DNA from: Streptomyces zingiberis | GTDB taxonomy: Bacteria > Actinomycetota > Actinomycetes > Streptomycetales > Streptomycetaceae | DNA: 64,000 nucleotides | NCBI RefSeq assembly: GCF_012034935.1 | Contig: NZ_JAATEN010000006.1 | Coordinates: 62,001 to 126,000, forward strand | Reading direction: 5' to 3' | Shown here: positions 49,226-56,985 of the stretch, one piece after another | Numbering within the stretch: the stretch's first letter is position 1 | Layout: every line of letters begins with the position of its first letter | Position numbers and translations under genes: made by a program | The notes under the pieces: model-generated | Seen by the model: the letters and a program-made list of their open reading frames with translations, nothing else | Database searches by the model: none | What the model was told of the DNA's origin: nothing

Positions 49226-51029
49226 CGGTCTTCTCCTTTCGGTCCGTGGGGTCTGCCTGGGCTGCCTGGTCCGTGGGGTCTGCCTGGGCTGCGGGGTCTG
49301 CCTGGTCCGTGGGATGTGCCTGGGCTGCGGAGTCCGTGGGGCCGGTGTGAGGTGCGGGAGGCGTGGCTTCCGCGCGGGCCGGCGGGTGCGGTACGGCCAG
49401 GCGTCCCGCCGCCAGGTCCGCCTCCCGGTCCGCGCGCAGCTCCTTCCAGAAGGACACCGCGAGGGCCGCGATGATCACCAGGAAGGGCAGCGAGGTGACG
49501 ATGACGGTGTTCTGCAACGCGTTGAGCCCGTCGGCGAGCATCAGCGCGACCGCGGTGACACCGGTGAGGACGCCCCAGAGCACGAGGACGGGGCGGGTCG
49601 GGTTCAGCGAGCCGTCGGAGGTCATCGACCCCAGGACGTAGGTGTTGGAGTCGGCGCTCGTCACGAAGAAGATCAGTGCGAGCAGGACGGCGGCCCCGGA
49701 GGTGACGGTCGCCAGGGGGAAGTGCTCCAGGGTCGCGAAGAAGGCGTTGCCGAAGTCCGCCGCGGTCTGCTCGGCGATGTCGCCGCCCCGGTTGAGGTCC
49801 ACGTGGATGGCCGAGCCGCCGAAGACCGTGAACCAGGTGAAGAAGGCGACGCTGGGGACGGTCAGGACGCCCAGGATGAAGCCGCGGATCGTCCGGCCGC
49901 GGGAGATCCGGGCCAGGAAGATGCCGACGAAGGCGCCCCAGGACACCCACCACGCCAGCATGAAGTACGTCCACCACTGCATCCACTCCAGCCCGCCGAA
50001 CGCGGTGCCCTGGAGGCTCATCCGGACGAAGTCGGTGGCCCACAGGCCGATCGACTCGGTGTAGAGGTTGGCGATGAAGACCGTCGGCCCGACGACGAGC
50101 ATGAACAGCAGCATCGCGATCGCCAGGAAACCGCTGGTGAAGCTGAGCGCCTTGATCCCCTTGTTGATGCCGGTGACGGCCGACAGGGTGAACACCGCGG
50201 TGACGGCCGCGATGATGACGACCTGGGCGACGGAGTTGACGGGCACGCCGAACAGCCGGCCCATCCCGTTGTTGATCTGGAGCGCGCCCAGGCCCAGCGA
50301 CGTGGCCGTGCCGAAGAGGGTCGCGAACACGGCGAGCACGTCGATCACCTTGCCCACCGGCCCGTTCACCCGGTCCCCCAGCAGCGGTACGAACAACTGG
50401 CTGACCAGGGGGCGGCGGCCCTTGCGGTAGGTGGAGTAGGCGATGGCGAGCCCGAAGACGGCGAAGACCGCCCAGGCGTGCAGGCCCCAGTCGAAGTAGG
50501 AGTACTGGAGGGCCCGCACCGCGGCCTCCGGCGTGTTCGGCTCGGCGAGGCCGTGCGGGGGCGCCGTCAGGTGGGAGATCGGCTCGGCGACGCCGTACGA
50601 GATCAGGCCGATGCCCATCACGGCGCCGAGGAGCATCGCGAACCAGGCCGGGGTGGTGAACTCGGGCCGGTCGGACTCCTTGCCCAGCCGCAGGTTTCCG
50701 ACGGGGCTGAAGGCGAGGACGACGAGGAACAGCAGGATGCCGAGGGTGACGACCAGGAAGGCCCAGCCGAAGGTCGACGTGACCCAGTTCAGCGAGGCCG
50801 AGGTCACCCTGTTGAGGTTCCCGGTGAAGACGGTCGCCCAGGCGACGAAGATCGCGGCGACGCCGACCGAGGCCCAGAAGACGGAACCGAGCCTGCCGCT
50901 CCCACGCACCGGATCGGGGGTGCCGGGGGTGTCGGGGGTGTCGGGGCTGCCGTCGGGGGTGGTGTGCCGACCGCGCCCCGGCGGCGTCACGGGCGTCGCT
51001 TCCGCGCCCGTTCCAAGGTGACTGGACAT
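49212..51029 (-). CDS. BCCT-family transporter
   Basis: 605 residues with twelve membrane helices (about residues 50-530). The family signature in helix 8, WMQWWTYFMLAWWVSWGAF followed by GIFLARISRGRT, is clear, as is the Gly-rich helix 3 (WFAMLLGAVMGIGLISYG). BCCT carriers move quaternary-ammonium or sulfonium zwitterions (betaine, choline, carnitine and relatives) with Na+ or H+. The C-terminus is a PTDQAD/PAAQAD repeat tail. The ATG at 51029 follows AAGGAG. It opens the minus-strand arm of the locus and so hints at the substrate class. Confidence 0.95.
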   Translation of the reverse strand: MSSHLGTGAEATPVTPPGRGRHTTPDGSPDTPDTPGTPDPVRGSGRLGSVFWASVGVAAIFVAWATVFTGNLNRVTSASLNWVTSTFGWAFLVVTLGILLFLVVLAFSPVGNLRLGKESDRPEFTTPAWFAMLLGAVMGIGLISYGVAEPISHLTAPPHGLAEPNTPEAAVRALQYSYFDWGLHAWAVFAVFGLAIAYSTYRKGRRPLVSQLFVPLLGDRVNGPVGKVIDVLAVFATLFGTATSLGLGALQINNGMGRLFGVPVNSVAQVVIIAAVTAVFTLSAVTGINKGIKALSFTSGFLAIAMLLFMLVVGPTVFIANLYTESIGLWATDFVRMSLQGTAFGGLEWMQWWTYFMLAWWVSWGAFVGIFLARISRGRTIRGFILGVLTVPSVAFFTWFTVFGGSAIHVDLNRGGDIAEQTAADFGNAFFATLEHFPLATVTSGAAVLLALIFFVTSADSNTYVLGSMTSDGSLNPTRPVLVLWGVLTGVTAVALMLADGLNALQNTVIVTSLPFLVIIAALAVSFWKELRADREADLAAGRLAVPHPPARAEATPPAPHTGPTDSAAQAHPTDQADPAAQADPTDQAAQADPTDRKEKTDVTP

Positions 51030-51162
51030 AGAACTCCTTGGGTCGGCGGGGCCCATGGCCACCCGCTCTGGCATACAAGGAGCAGTAAGGCATGCCACAC
51101 ATGGAGCGTCAAGGGTTCGTGACCGGAAATCGTTCTCTACTTTTCGAGCATGTAAACAGTGC

Positions 51163-51186
51163 AGGTCATTGATAGTTGGCTGACCT
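51163..51186. promoter_or_regulatory. Inverted repeat in the divergent catabolic promoter
   Basis: AGGTCA (51163-51168) and TGACCT (51181-51186) form a perfect palindrome with a 12-bp spacer in an A+T-richer stretch of the 241-bp region between the transporter and DUF1185 genes. It is a candidate operator for the GntR/FCD protein. Confidence 0.4.
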
Positions 51187-51270
51187 ACTCCACAGCAGGT
51201 ACCGGCCAGGGGAACCTTCCCGCCGCTCCCCCTTGACCGGTGCGAGAAGCGACACCTAGCATCCTGTGGC

Positions 51271-51897
51271 ATGCAAGAGCGCACGGATCATCCTGACGAG
51301 AACATCGGTCTGCGGAAGCTCGTGCTCTACCGCGACACCGTCGTGACCGAGGCGGGCGCGACCCCCGCCGAGCCCGCACGGCGCGCCAGCGTCGCCGCGG
51401 TCATCCGGAACCCCTGGGTGGGCACGGGCCCGTCGGCCGACCTGTCCCCGGAGCAGAGCCGCGTCGCCCCGGTGCTCGCCAGGCTGCTGACCGGCCGCCT
51501 CATCGCCGCCCTGGGCGGCGCCGACGCGATCGAGTCCTTCGGCAAGGCCGCCATCGTCGGCACGGCGGGCGAGATCGAGCACGCCGGGGCCCTCATCCAC
51601 ACCCCGTACTTCGGCAACCTGGTACGGGAGTTCCTCCAGGGCGAGTCGATCATCTGCTTCGCCGACACCCGTGCCGAGGCGGGCGAGGAGCTGGTCGTCC
51701 CGCTCTGGCACAAGACCCACGCGGCGACGCGCAGCCACTACCAGACCATCAGCGCCCGCGTCTCCGACGCCCCGCGCGCGGACGAGATCGTCGTCGTCGC
51801 CGCCGCGTCGACGGGGCCGCGCCCGCACCCCCGGATCGGGGACCGCGTCACCGACCCCGTCGTCACCACCGAAACCCTGGAGGTTGTTCCCTCATGA
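51271..51897 (+). CDS. DUF1185 (AA_synth) family protein, first copy
   Basis: 208 residues, related along its length to the next gene: both have RK(L/I)V, PARRASVAAVIRNPWVGTG / PARVAVVAAVVANPWAGQG, FGKAAIVGTAGEIEHAGALI / YGKAAIVGLGGEIEHGSALI and RVSDAPRADEIVV. This is the DUF1185 signature; the family is labelled 'amino acid synthesis' but has no settled reaction. The ATG at 51271 lacks a clear ribosome-binding site. Its stop overlaps the next start (ATGA). Confidence 0.85.
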   Translation: MQERTDHPDENIGLRKLVLYRDTVVTEAGATPAEPARRASVAAVIRNPWVGTGPSADLSPEQSRVAPVLARLLTGRLIAALGGADAIESFGKAAIVGTAGEIEHAGALIHTPYFGNLVREFLQGESIICFADTRAEAGEELVVPLWHKTHAATRSHYQTISARVSDAPRADEIVVVAAASTGPRPHPRIGDRVTDPVVTTETLEVVPS

Positions 51898-52445
51898 GCG
51901 TCCGCAAGATCGTGACCGTCGTCGAGGAGATCCACACCGAGGGCGGCCGGGCGGTCGCCCAGCCCGCCCGGGTGGCCGTCGTCGCGGCGGTCGTCGCGAA
52001 CCCGTGGGCCGGTCAGGGCTTCGTCGAGGACCTCGCCCCCGGCATCGAGGCGCACGCCTCCGACCTGGGCGCGCTGCTGGCCCCGGCGGTGCTCGACGCG
52101 CTCGGGGCCCCCGCCGAGGCCTACGGCAAGGCCGCGATCGTCGGCCTGGGCGGCGAGATCGAGCACGGCTCGGCCCTGATCCACACCCTCAAGTTCGGCG
52201 ACCACTTCCGCAAGGCCGCGAACGCCACCACCCTGCTGCCCGCGGTCGAGAAGCGCGGCCCGGCCGGCGTGGTCTTCGACATCCCGCTGAAGCACATCAC
52301 CGACGCCACGATCCGCTCGCACCACCAGAGCTTCGAGGTCCGCGTCTCCGACGCCCCCCACCCGGACGAGATCGTCATCGCGCTCGCGGCGGCCGCCCAG
52401 GGCCGCCCCCAGCAGCGCCTGGCGCCGCTCACCACCGAGCAGTAA
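51894..52445 (+). CDS. DUF1185 (AA_synth) family protein, second copy
   Basis: 183 residues from ATG 51894, overlapping the preceding stop by 4 bp. It carries the core VANPWAGQGFVEDLAPGIEA, GKAAIVGLGGEIEHGSALIH and KHITDATIRSHHQSFEVRVS. The tandem pair may form a heteromer. Catalysis on an open-chain intermediate of the pathway is a guess. Confidence 0.87.
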   Translation: MSVRKIVTVVEEIHTEGGRAVAQPARVAVVAAVVANPWAGQGFVEDLAPGIEAHASDLGALLAPAVLDALGAPAEAYGKAAIVGLGGEIEHGSALIHTLKFGDHFRKAANATTLLPAVEKRGPAGVVFDIPLKHITDATIRSHHQSFEVRVSDAPHPDEIVIALAAAAQGRPQQRLAPLTTEQ

Positions 52446-52451
52446 CCCGCC

Positions 52452-53183
52452 ATGAGCAAGCCCACCGTGGTCCTGCTGCACGGCGTCGGGCTCGACCACA
52501 CCATGTGGGAGCCCGCCGCCGCCCTGCTGGCCGACCGTTTCACCGTGCTCACCCCCGACCTGCCGGGCCACGGCAGCCGCCCGCCGGTGGGCGACGGGGT
52601 GAGCCTCGCGGACCTGGCCGACGGAGTCGCCGGGGACATCCCGGCCGGCTCACACCTGGTCGGCTTCTCCCTCGGCGCTCTGGTCGCCCAGCATCTGGCG
52701 CTGCGCCGCCCGGCGTCGGCGGCCACGCTGACCTCGGTCAGCTCGGTCTGCCGGCGGACGGCCGAGGAGCGGGCGTCGGTCCTCGCCCGGCTGAGCCGGG
52801 CGGAGGCCGACTTCCCCGCGAGCGCCGCCGCCTCCCTGGAGCGGTGGTACGCCGGGACGGGCGTCGGCCCCGACCGGGTGGCCCGCACCAGGGCCACGCT
52901 GCTCGCCAACGACACCGGGTCCTTCCTCGCCTGCTACCGCGTGTTCGCCACGGCGGACGCCGACCTCGCGCCGGAGCTGGCCGGCATCACCGTCCCCGCG
53001 CTGGCCGTGACGGGCGAGAGAGATCCCGGCTCCACCCCGGCGATGACCCACCGGCTCGCCGCGGCGCTCCCCGACTGCCGCGCGGTGGTCGTCCCCGGAG
53101 CGCGTCACATGCTGCCCGTCGAGCGCCCCGAGGAGTTCACCGACTCCCTCACCACCTTCATCGGAGAGTGCGCGCATGTCTGA
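52452..53183 (+). CDS. Alpha/beta-hydrolase
   Basis: 243 residues. HGVGLDHTMWEP (oxyanion HG), nucleophile Ser in VGFSLGALVAQ, acid region GERDPGS and catalytic His in PGARHMLP. It resembles 3-oxoadipate enol-lactonase-type and other ring-fission hydrolases. It starts 6 bp after the DUF1185 stop and overlaps the aldehyde dehydrogenase gene by 8 bp. Confidence 0.93.
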   Translation: MSKPTVVLLHGVGLDHTMWEPAAALLADRFTVLTPDLPGHGSRPPVGDGVSLADLADGVAGDIPAGSHLVGFSLGALVAQHLALRRPASAATLTSVSSVCRRTAEERASVLARLSRAEADFPASAAASLERWYAGTGVGPDRVARTRATLLANDTGSFLACYRVFATADADLAPELAGITVPALAVTGERDPGSTPAMTHRLAAALPDCRAVVVPGARHMLPVERPEEFTDSLTTFIGECAHV

Positions 53184-54663
53184 CCTCACCACGCTGGAGC
53201 ACTTCATCGGCGGGGAACGGGCCGGGCCCGCGTCGGGTGAGTACTTCGAGAGCACCAACCCGGCCACGCGCGAGGTCCTCTACCGGGCCGCGCGCGGGAA
53301 CGCCGCCGACATCGGCAAGGCCGTGGCCGCCGCGCGGACGGCGTTCGAGGACCCGCGGTGGCGCGACCTCAGCCAGACGCGGAGGGGGCACCTGCTGCGG
53401 CGCCTGGGCGAGCTGATCGCCGAGAACGCCGAGGACCTGGCCCGCACGGAGAGCCTGGACAACGGCAAACTGCTGCGCGAGATGCGCGGGCAGCTCGCCA
53501 CCCTGCCGGAGTACTACCACTACTACGCCGGGCTGGCCGACAAGATCCACGGCGATGTCATCCCCACCTCCGACCGGCGGGTCCTCAACTACACCTCCCG
53601 GGAACCGCTCGGCGTGGTCGGCGCGATCACGCCCTGGAACTCCCCGCTGACGCTGACCAGCAGCAAGCTGGCGCCCGCGCTCTGCGCCGGGAACACCGTC
53701 GTGATCAAGCCCTCCGAGTACACCTCGGCCTCGGTCCTGAAACTCGCCGAACTGGCGCTGGAGGCGGGGTTCCCGCCGGGCGCGGTGAACGTCGTCACCG
53801 GCTACGGCGCCGAGGCCGGGCAGGCCCTGGTCGACCACCGTGACCTGGCGAAGATCTCCTTCACCGGCTCCACCGCCACCGGGGCGGCCATCGCCGCCGC
53901 GACGGCGAGCCGTTTCATCGGCTCCACCCTCGAACTCGGCGGCAAGTCGCCCAACATCGTCTTCGAGGACGCGAACGTCCCGAACGCCGCGATGGGCGTC
54001 GTCGCCGGCATCTTCGCCGCCGCCGGGCAGACCTGCATCGCCGGGAGCCGGGTGCTCGCGCACCGCTCCGTCTACGACGAACTGCTCGAACGGGTCGCGG
54101 AACGCGCCGGGTCCATCGTCATGGGCGACCCCCTGGACGAGCGGACCGAACTCGGCCCGCTGGCCTTCGAGGCCCAGCGCGACAAGGTCGCCGGCTACGT
54201 CGACCTCGGGCGCGGCGAGGGGGCCCGGGTGCTGACCGGGGGCCGGGCCACCGACGGCGGCCTCGGCGGTTACTTCTACGAACCGACGATCCTCGTGGAC
54301 GTCGACAACGGCATGCGCGTCGTGCGCGAGGAGATCTTCGGGCCCGTCCTGGCGATCATGCCGTTCGACACGGAGGAGGAGGCCGTCCGGCTGGCGAACG
54401 ACACCGACTACGGCCTCGCCGCCGGCGTGTGGACGACGAACCTCGCCCGCGCGCACCGGATGGCGGCGCGCCTGGACGCCGGGACCGTGTGGGTCAACAC
54501 CTACCGGGCCATGTCCCCGATGTCCCCGCGCCAGGGGTTCAAGACCAGCGGCACCGGCGTCGAGCACGGCACCGAGACGATCCGCGAGTACACGCGGCTC
54601 AAGAGCGTGTGGATCAACACCGGCGAGGAGCCCGTGGCCGACCCCTTCACGATGCGGAGCTGA
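53176..54663 (+). CDS. NAD(P)-dependent aldehyde dehydrogenase
   Basis: 495 residues: cofactor site VVIKPSEYTS and FTGSTATG, catalytic base in LELGGKSPNIVF, catalytic Cys in AGQTCIAGSR, and the late EEIFGPVLAIMPF. It oxidises an aldehyde to the acid; position beside a monooxygenase suggests a semialdehyde formed by ring or C-N cleavage. Translationally coupled to the hydrolase. Confidence 0.96.
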   Translation: MSDLTTLEHFIGGERAGPASGEYFESTNPATREVLYRAARGNAADIGKAVAAARTAFEDPRWRDLSQTRRGHLLRRLGELIAENAEDLARTESLDNGKLLREMRGQLATLPEYYHYYAGLADKIHGDVIPTSDRRVLNYTSREPLGVVGAITPWNSPLTLTSSKLAPALCAGNTVVIKPSEYTSASVLKLAELALEAGFPPGAVNVVTGYGAEAGQALVDHRDLAKISFTGSTATGAAIAAATASRFIGSTLELGGKSPNIVFEDANVPNAAMGVVAGIFAAAGQTCIAGSRVLAHRSVYDELLERVAERAGSIVMGDPLDERTELGPLAFEAQRDKVAGYVDLGRGEGARVLTGGRATDGGLGGYFYEPTILVDVDNGMRVVREEIFGPVLAIMPFDTEEEAVRLANDTDYGLAAGVWTTNLARAHRMAARLDAGTVWVNTYRAMSPMSPRQGFKTSGTGVEHGTETIREYTRLKSVWINTGEEPVADPFTMRS

Positions 54664-54664
54664 C

Positions 54665-54967
54665 ATGCCACAGGTCGCCATCACCCTTGCCGGGGGCCGC
54701 ACCCCGGCGCAGATCCGGGAACTGATGCACGAGGTGCACGCCGCGGTCCTGCGCACCGTGGACACCCGGCCCGAGTACATCCGCGTCGTCGTCCACGAGG
54801 TGCCCCGGACGCACTGGGCCACCGGCGACGTCACCCTCGCCGAGACGGACGCCGCCCGCCCGCCGGCCACCGGGGCGGACGGCGCGGCGGACCCGGCGGC
54901 GTCCCCCGCGGCGGACGCGGCAGACGCCGTAGCCGTGGCAGACGCGGCAGACAAGGAGCAGTCATGA
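54665..54967 (+). CDS. Tautomerase (4-OT family) with Ala/Asp-rich tail
   Basis: 100 residues. After removal of Met the N-terminus is Pro (MPQVAITLAGGRTPAQIREL), the general base of the 4-oxalocrotonate tautomerase superfamily; residues 1-60 are the normal small beta-alpha-beta unit. The last 35 residues are almost only Ala, Asp, Val and Pro and look disordered. It starts 1 bp after the dehydrogenase stop region and its stop overlaps the LLM gene start. Confidence 0.86.
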   Translation: MPQVAITLAGGRTPAQIRELMHEVHAAVLRTVDTRPEYIRVVVHEVPRTHWATGDVTLAETDAARPPATGADGAADPAASPAADAADAVAVADAADKEQS

Positions 54968-56007
54968 GGTTTTCGTTGTTCGTGCACATGGAGCGCTGGG
55001 ACGAGGAGGTCGGCCACCGGCAGCTCTTCGAGGAACTCTCCGAGCTGGTCGTGCTGGCCGAGGCCGGCGGGTTCCGCACCGTGTGGATCGGTGAGCACCA
55101 CGGGATGGAGTTCACGATCTCCCCCAGCCCGATGCCGCTCCTCGCCCACCTGGCCGCGAAGACCTCCACCATCCGGCTGGGCGCCGGGACCGTCATCGCG
55201 CCGTTCTGGCACCCGATCCGGGTCGCCGGTGAGTGCGCGCTGCTCGACGTCATCAGCAACGGCCGGGCGGAGGTCGGACTGGCCCGGGGCGCCCACCAGT
55301 TCGAGTTCGACCGGCTGGCCGGCGGGCTGCCGGCCGCCGACGGCGGGAAGCACCTGCGGGAACTCGTGCCGGCCGTCCGGGCGCTCTGGCAGGGCGACTA
55401 CGCGCACGACGGCGAGATCTGGCAGTTCCCGACCTCGACCAGTGTGCCCAAGCCGGTGCAGCGGCCCACCCCGCCCATGTGGATCGCCGCCCGCGACCCG
55501 GCCTCCCACGACTTCGCGGTGGCGCAGGGCTGCAACGTCATGGTCACCCCGCTGATGAAGGGGGACGAGGAGGTCGCCGCCCTCAAGGCGAAGTTCGACA
55601 CCGCCGTGGCGAACCACCCGGACGTGCCGCGCCCCGAGCTGATGGTGCTGCGCCACACGCATGTCCACTCCCCCGACGAGCCGGAGGGCTGGCGCCCGGC
55701 CGCGGAGGCGATCAACCGCTACTACCGGACCTTCGACGCGTGGTTCGGCAACAAGACCACCCCGCGGAACGGGTTCCTGCCGCCCAGCCCGGAGTCGAAG
55801 TTCGAGGAGCGCCCGGAGTTCCGGCCGGAGTCGCTGCACAGGACGGCGGTGATCGGCACCCCGGACGAGGTGATCGAGCGGCTGCGCGGCTACGAGGAAC
55901 TCGGCGTGGACGAGTACAGCTTCTGGATCGACAACGGTCTGCCGCACCGGGAGAAGCGCGCGTCGCTGGAGAGGTTCATCAAGGAGGTCATGCCGGCCTT
56001 CGAGTGA
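54964..56007 (+). CDS. LLM-class flavin-dependent monooxygenase
   Basis: 347 residues of the bacterial-luciferase-like TIM-barrel family: MRFSLFVHMERWDEE, FRTVWIGEHHGMEF, RLGAGTVIAPFWHPIRVAGE, NGRAEVGLARGAHQFEF and PPMWIAARDP. Such enzymes use free FMNH2 delivered by a partner reductase, here probably the product of 48264-48767. It ends the plus-strand arm. In known two-component systems of this kind the oxygenase cleaves N-heterocycles or C-S/C-N bonds; the substrate here is undetermined. Confidence 0.94.
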   Translation: MRFSLFVHMERWDEEVGHRQLFEELSELVVLAEAGGFRTVWIGEHHGMEFTISPSPMPLLAHLAAKTSTIRLGAGTVIAPFWHPIRVAGECALLDVISNGRAEVGLARGAHQFEFDRLAGGLPAADGGKHLRELVPAVRALWQGDYAHDGEIWQFPTSTSVPKPVQRPTPPMWIAARDPASHDFAVAQGCNVMVTPLMKGDEEVAALKAKFDTAVANHPDVPRPELMVLRHTHVHSPDEPEGWRPAAEAINRYYRTFDAWFGNKTTPRNGFLPPSPESKFEERPEFRPESLHRTAVIGTPDEVIERLRGYEELGVDEYSFWIDNGLPHREKRASLERFIKEVMPAFE

Positions 56008-56144
56008 ACCGGCACCATCCCGGGCCACCCCGGCTCACTCCGGCGTCACGTCTGCCGGGCCCCGCCCGGACGCCACCGGGCGAGACCGCCGTGGCGTGAA
56101 CGGCGTCCCCGCCCGTGAACCGCTCCGCCCGTGAAGCCGTGAAC

Positions 56145-56186
56145 CCGTGAACCCCGTGAGGCCCACCGGCCTCACGGGGTTCACGG
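56145..56186. terminator. Bidirectional terminator between LLM and STAS genes
   Basis: A 19-bp perfect stem (56145-56163 with 56168-56186; core GTGAACCCCGTGAGGCC) with a 4-nt loop, followed by TTT on the plus strand. It lies between convergent genes and is preceded by partial GTGAACC repeats (56115-56145). Confidence 0.85.
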
Positions 56187-56206
56187 TTTCCGGGGGAGCG
56201 CCGGGG

Positions 56207-56572
56207 TCACCTCCCCAGCTGCTCGACGGCTTCCTCGGTGCTCGCGTACAGGGTGAAGAACTGGTCGAGACCGACGATGGTGAAGACCCGCCGCAGATCG
56301 CGGCTGAGGCCGGCGATGCCGAAGCGCGCCCCGCCGGCCTCGGCCCGCTGGTTGGCGCTGATCAGTACGGTCAGGCCGGTGGAGTCGCAGTAGGCGAGCT
56401 CCGTCACGTCGAGGATCACGTCCGTCCCGGCGGAGAAGGTGATCTCGTCGAGGGCCCGGCTGAGGCGTGGAGCGGTGTGGTAGTCCAGCTCGCCGTCCAG
56501 GTGGAGCACGATCGGCCCCGCCGGGTGGGACCGGTGGGTGACGGTCAGTGTGCGCTGTGCCTCGGTCACCAT
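56207..56572 (-). CDS. STAS-domain anti-anti-sigma factor
   Basis: 121 residues of the SpoIIAA/RsbV type: LHLDGELDYHTAPRL, DVTELAYCDSTGLTVLISAN with the phosphorylatable Ser of DST, and RRVFTIVGLDQFF. In partner switching the unphosphorylated form frees a sigma factor by binding its anti-sigma kinase. It diverges from the large kinase/phosphatase gene, whose PP2C domain could dephosphorylate it. Confidence 0.93.
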   Translation of the reverse strand: MVTEAQRTLTVTHRSHPAGPIVLHLDGELDYHTAPRLSRALDEITFSAGTDVILDVTELAYCDSTGLTVLISANQRAEAGGARFGIAGLSRDLRRVFTIVGLDQFFTLYASTEEAVEQLGR

Positions 56573-56985
56573 GCCTCCTGTGCTGCTGCCCGTACGGACC
56601 GGATGGCCGCGGCACGGCGGGCCGGGCCCGGAGTGCGCCGGGCGGTGCCGTGGACCACGCGTTCCGTAGGTGTCAATTCTCTGCCTCGTGTCTGCTGCTT
56701 CTGCTGGATGGACCGGGCAGGTCTCCAGGCCGGCTGGCTTATCCTACGAAGTCGCAGAGCCTCCACAAGGGACGGTCTCGCGAAGCGGAGTCCGGACGTC
56801 ACCGCGACCCTGCGACGCCGGTGGACGGGGGAGACGAAAGACATGGCGGCCTTGTGCCCGGTCTGCGGCTTTTCATCAGCGGCAGGCGCCGGCAACCGAA
56901 GATCCGCGTGTCGGTCTCCCGTCTCCCCCGCCGGTCGCGTGTGGTTTCCGGAAGATGCGCGGCAGGAACGGAGAGGTGTCGTCAC
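56573..56985. other. 413-bp divergent promoter region
   Basis: Lies between the STAS gene and the large sensor gene. The large frame is open through it, but codon use is poor and the downstream GTG has a proper ribosome-binding site, so I treat it as non-coding. TATCCT at 56739-56744 within an A+T-richer patch is a possible -10 box for the sensor gene. Confidence 0.4.
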
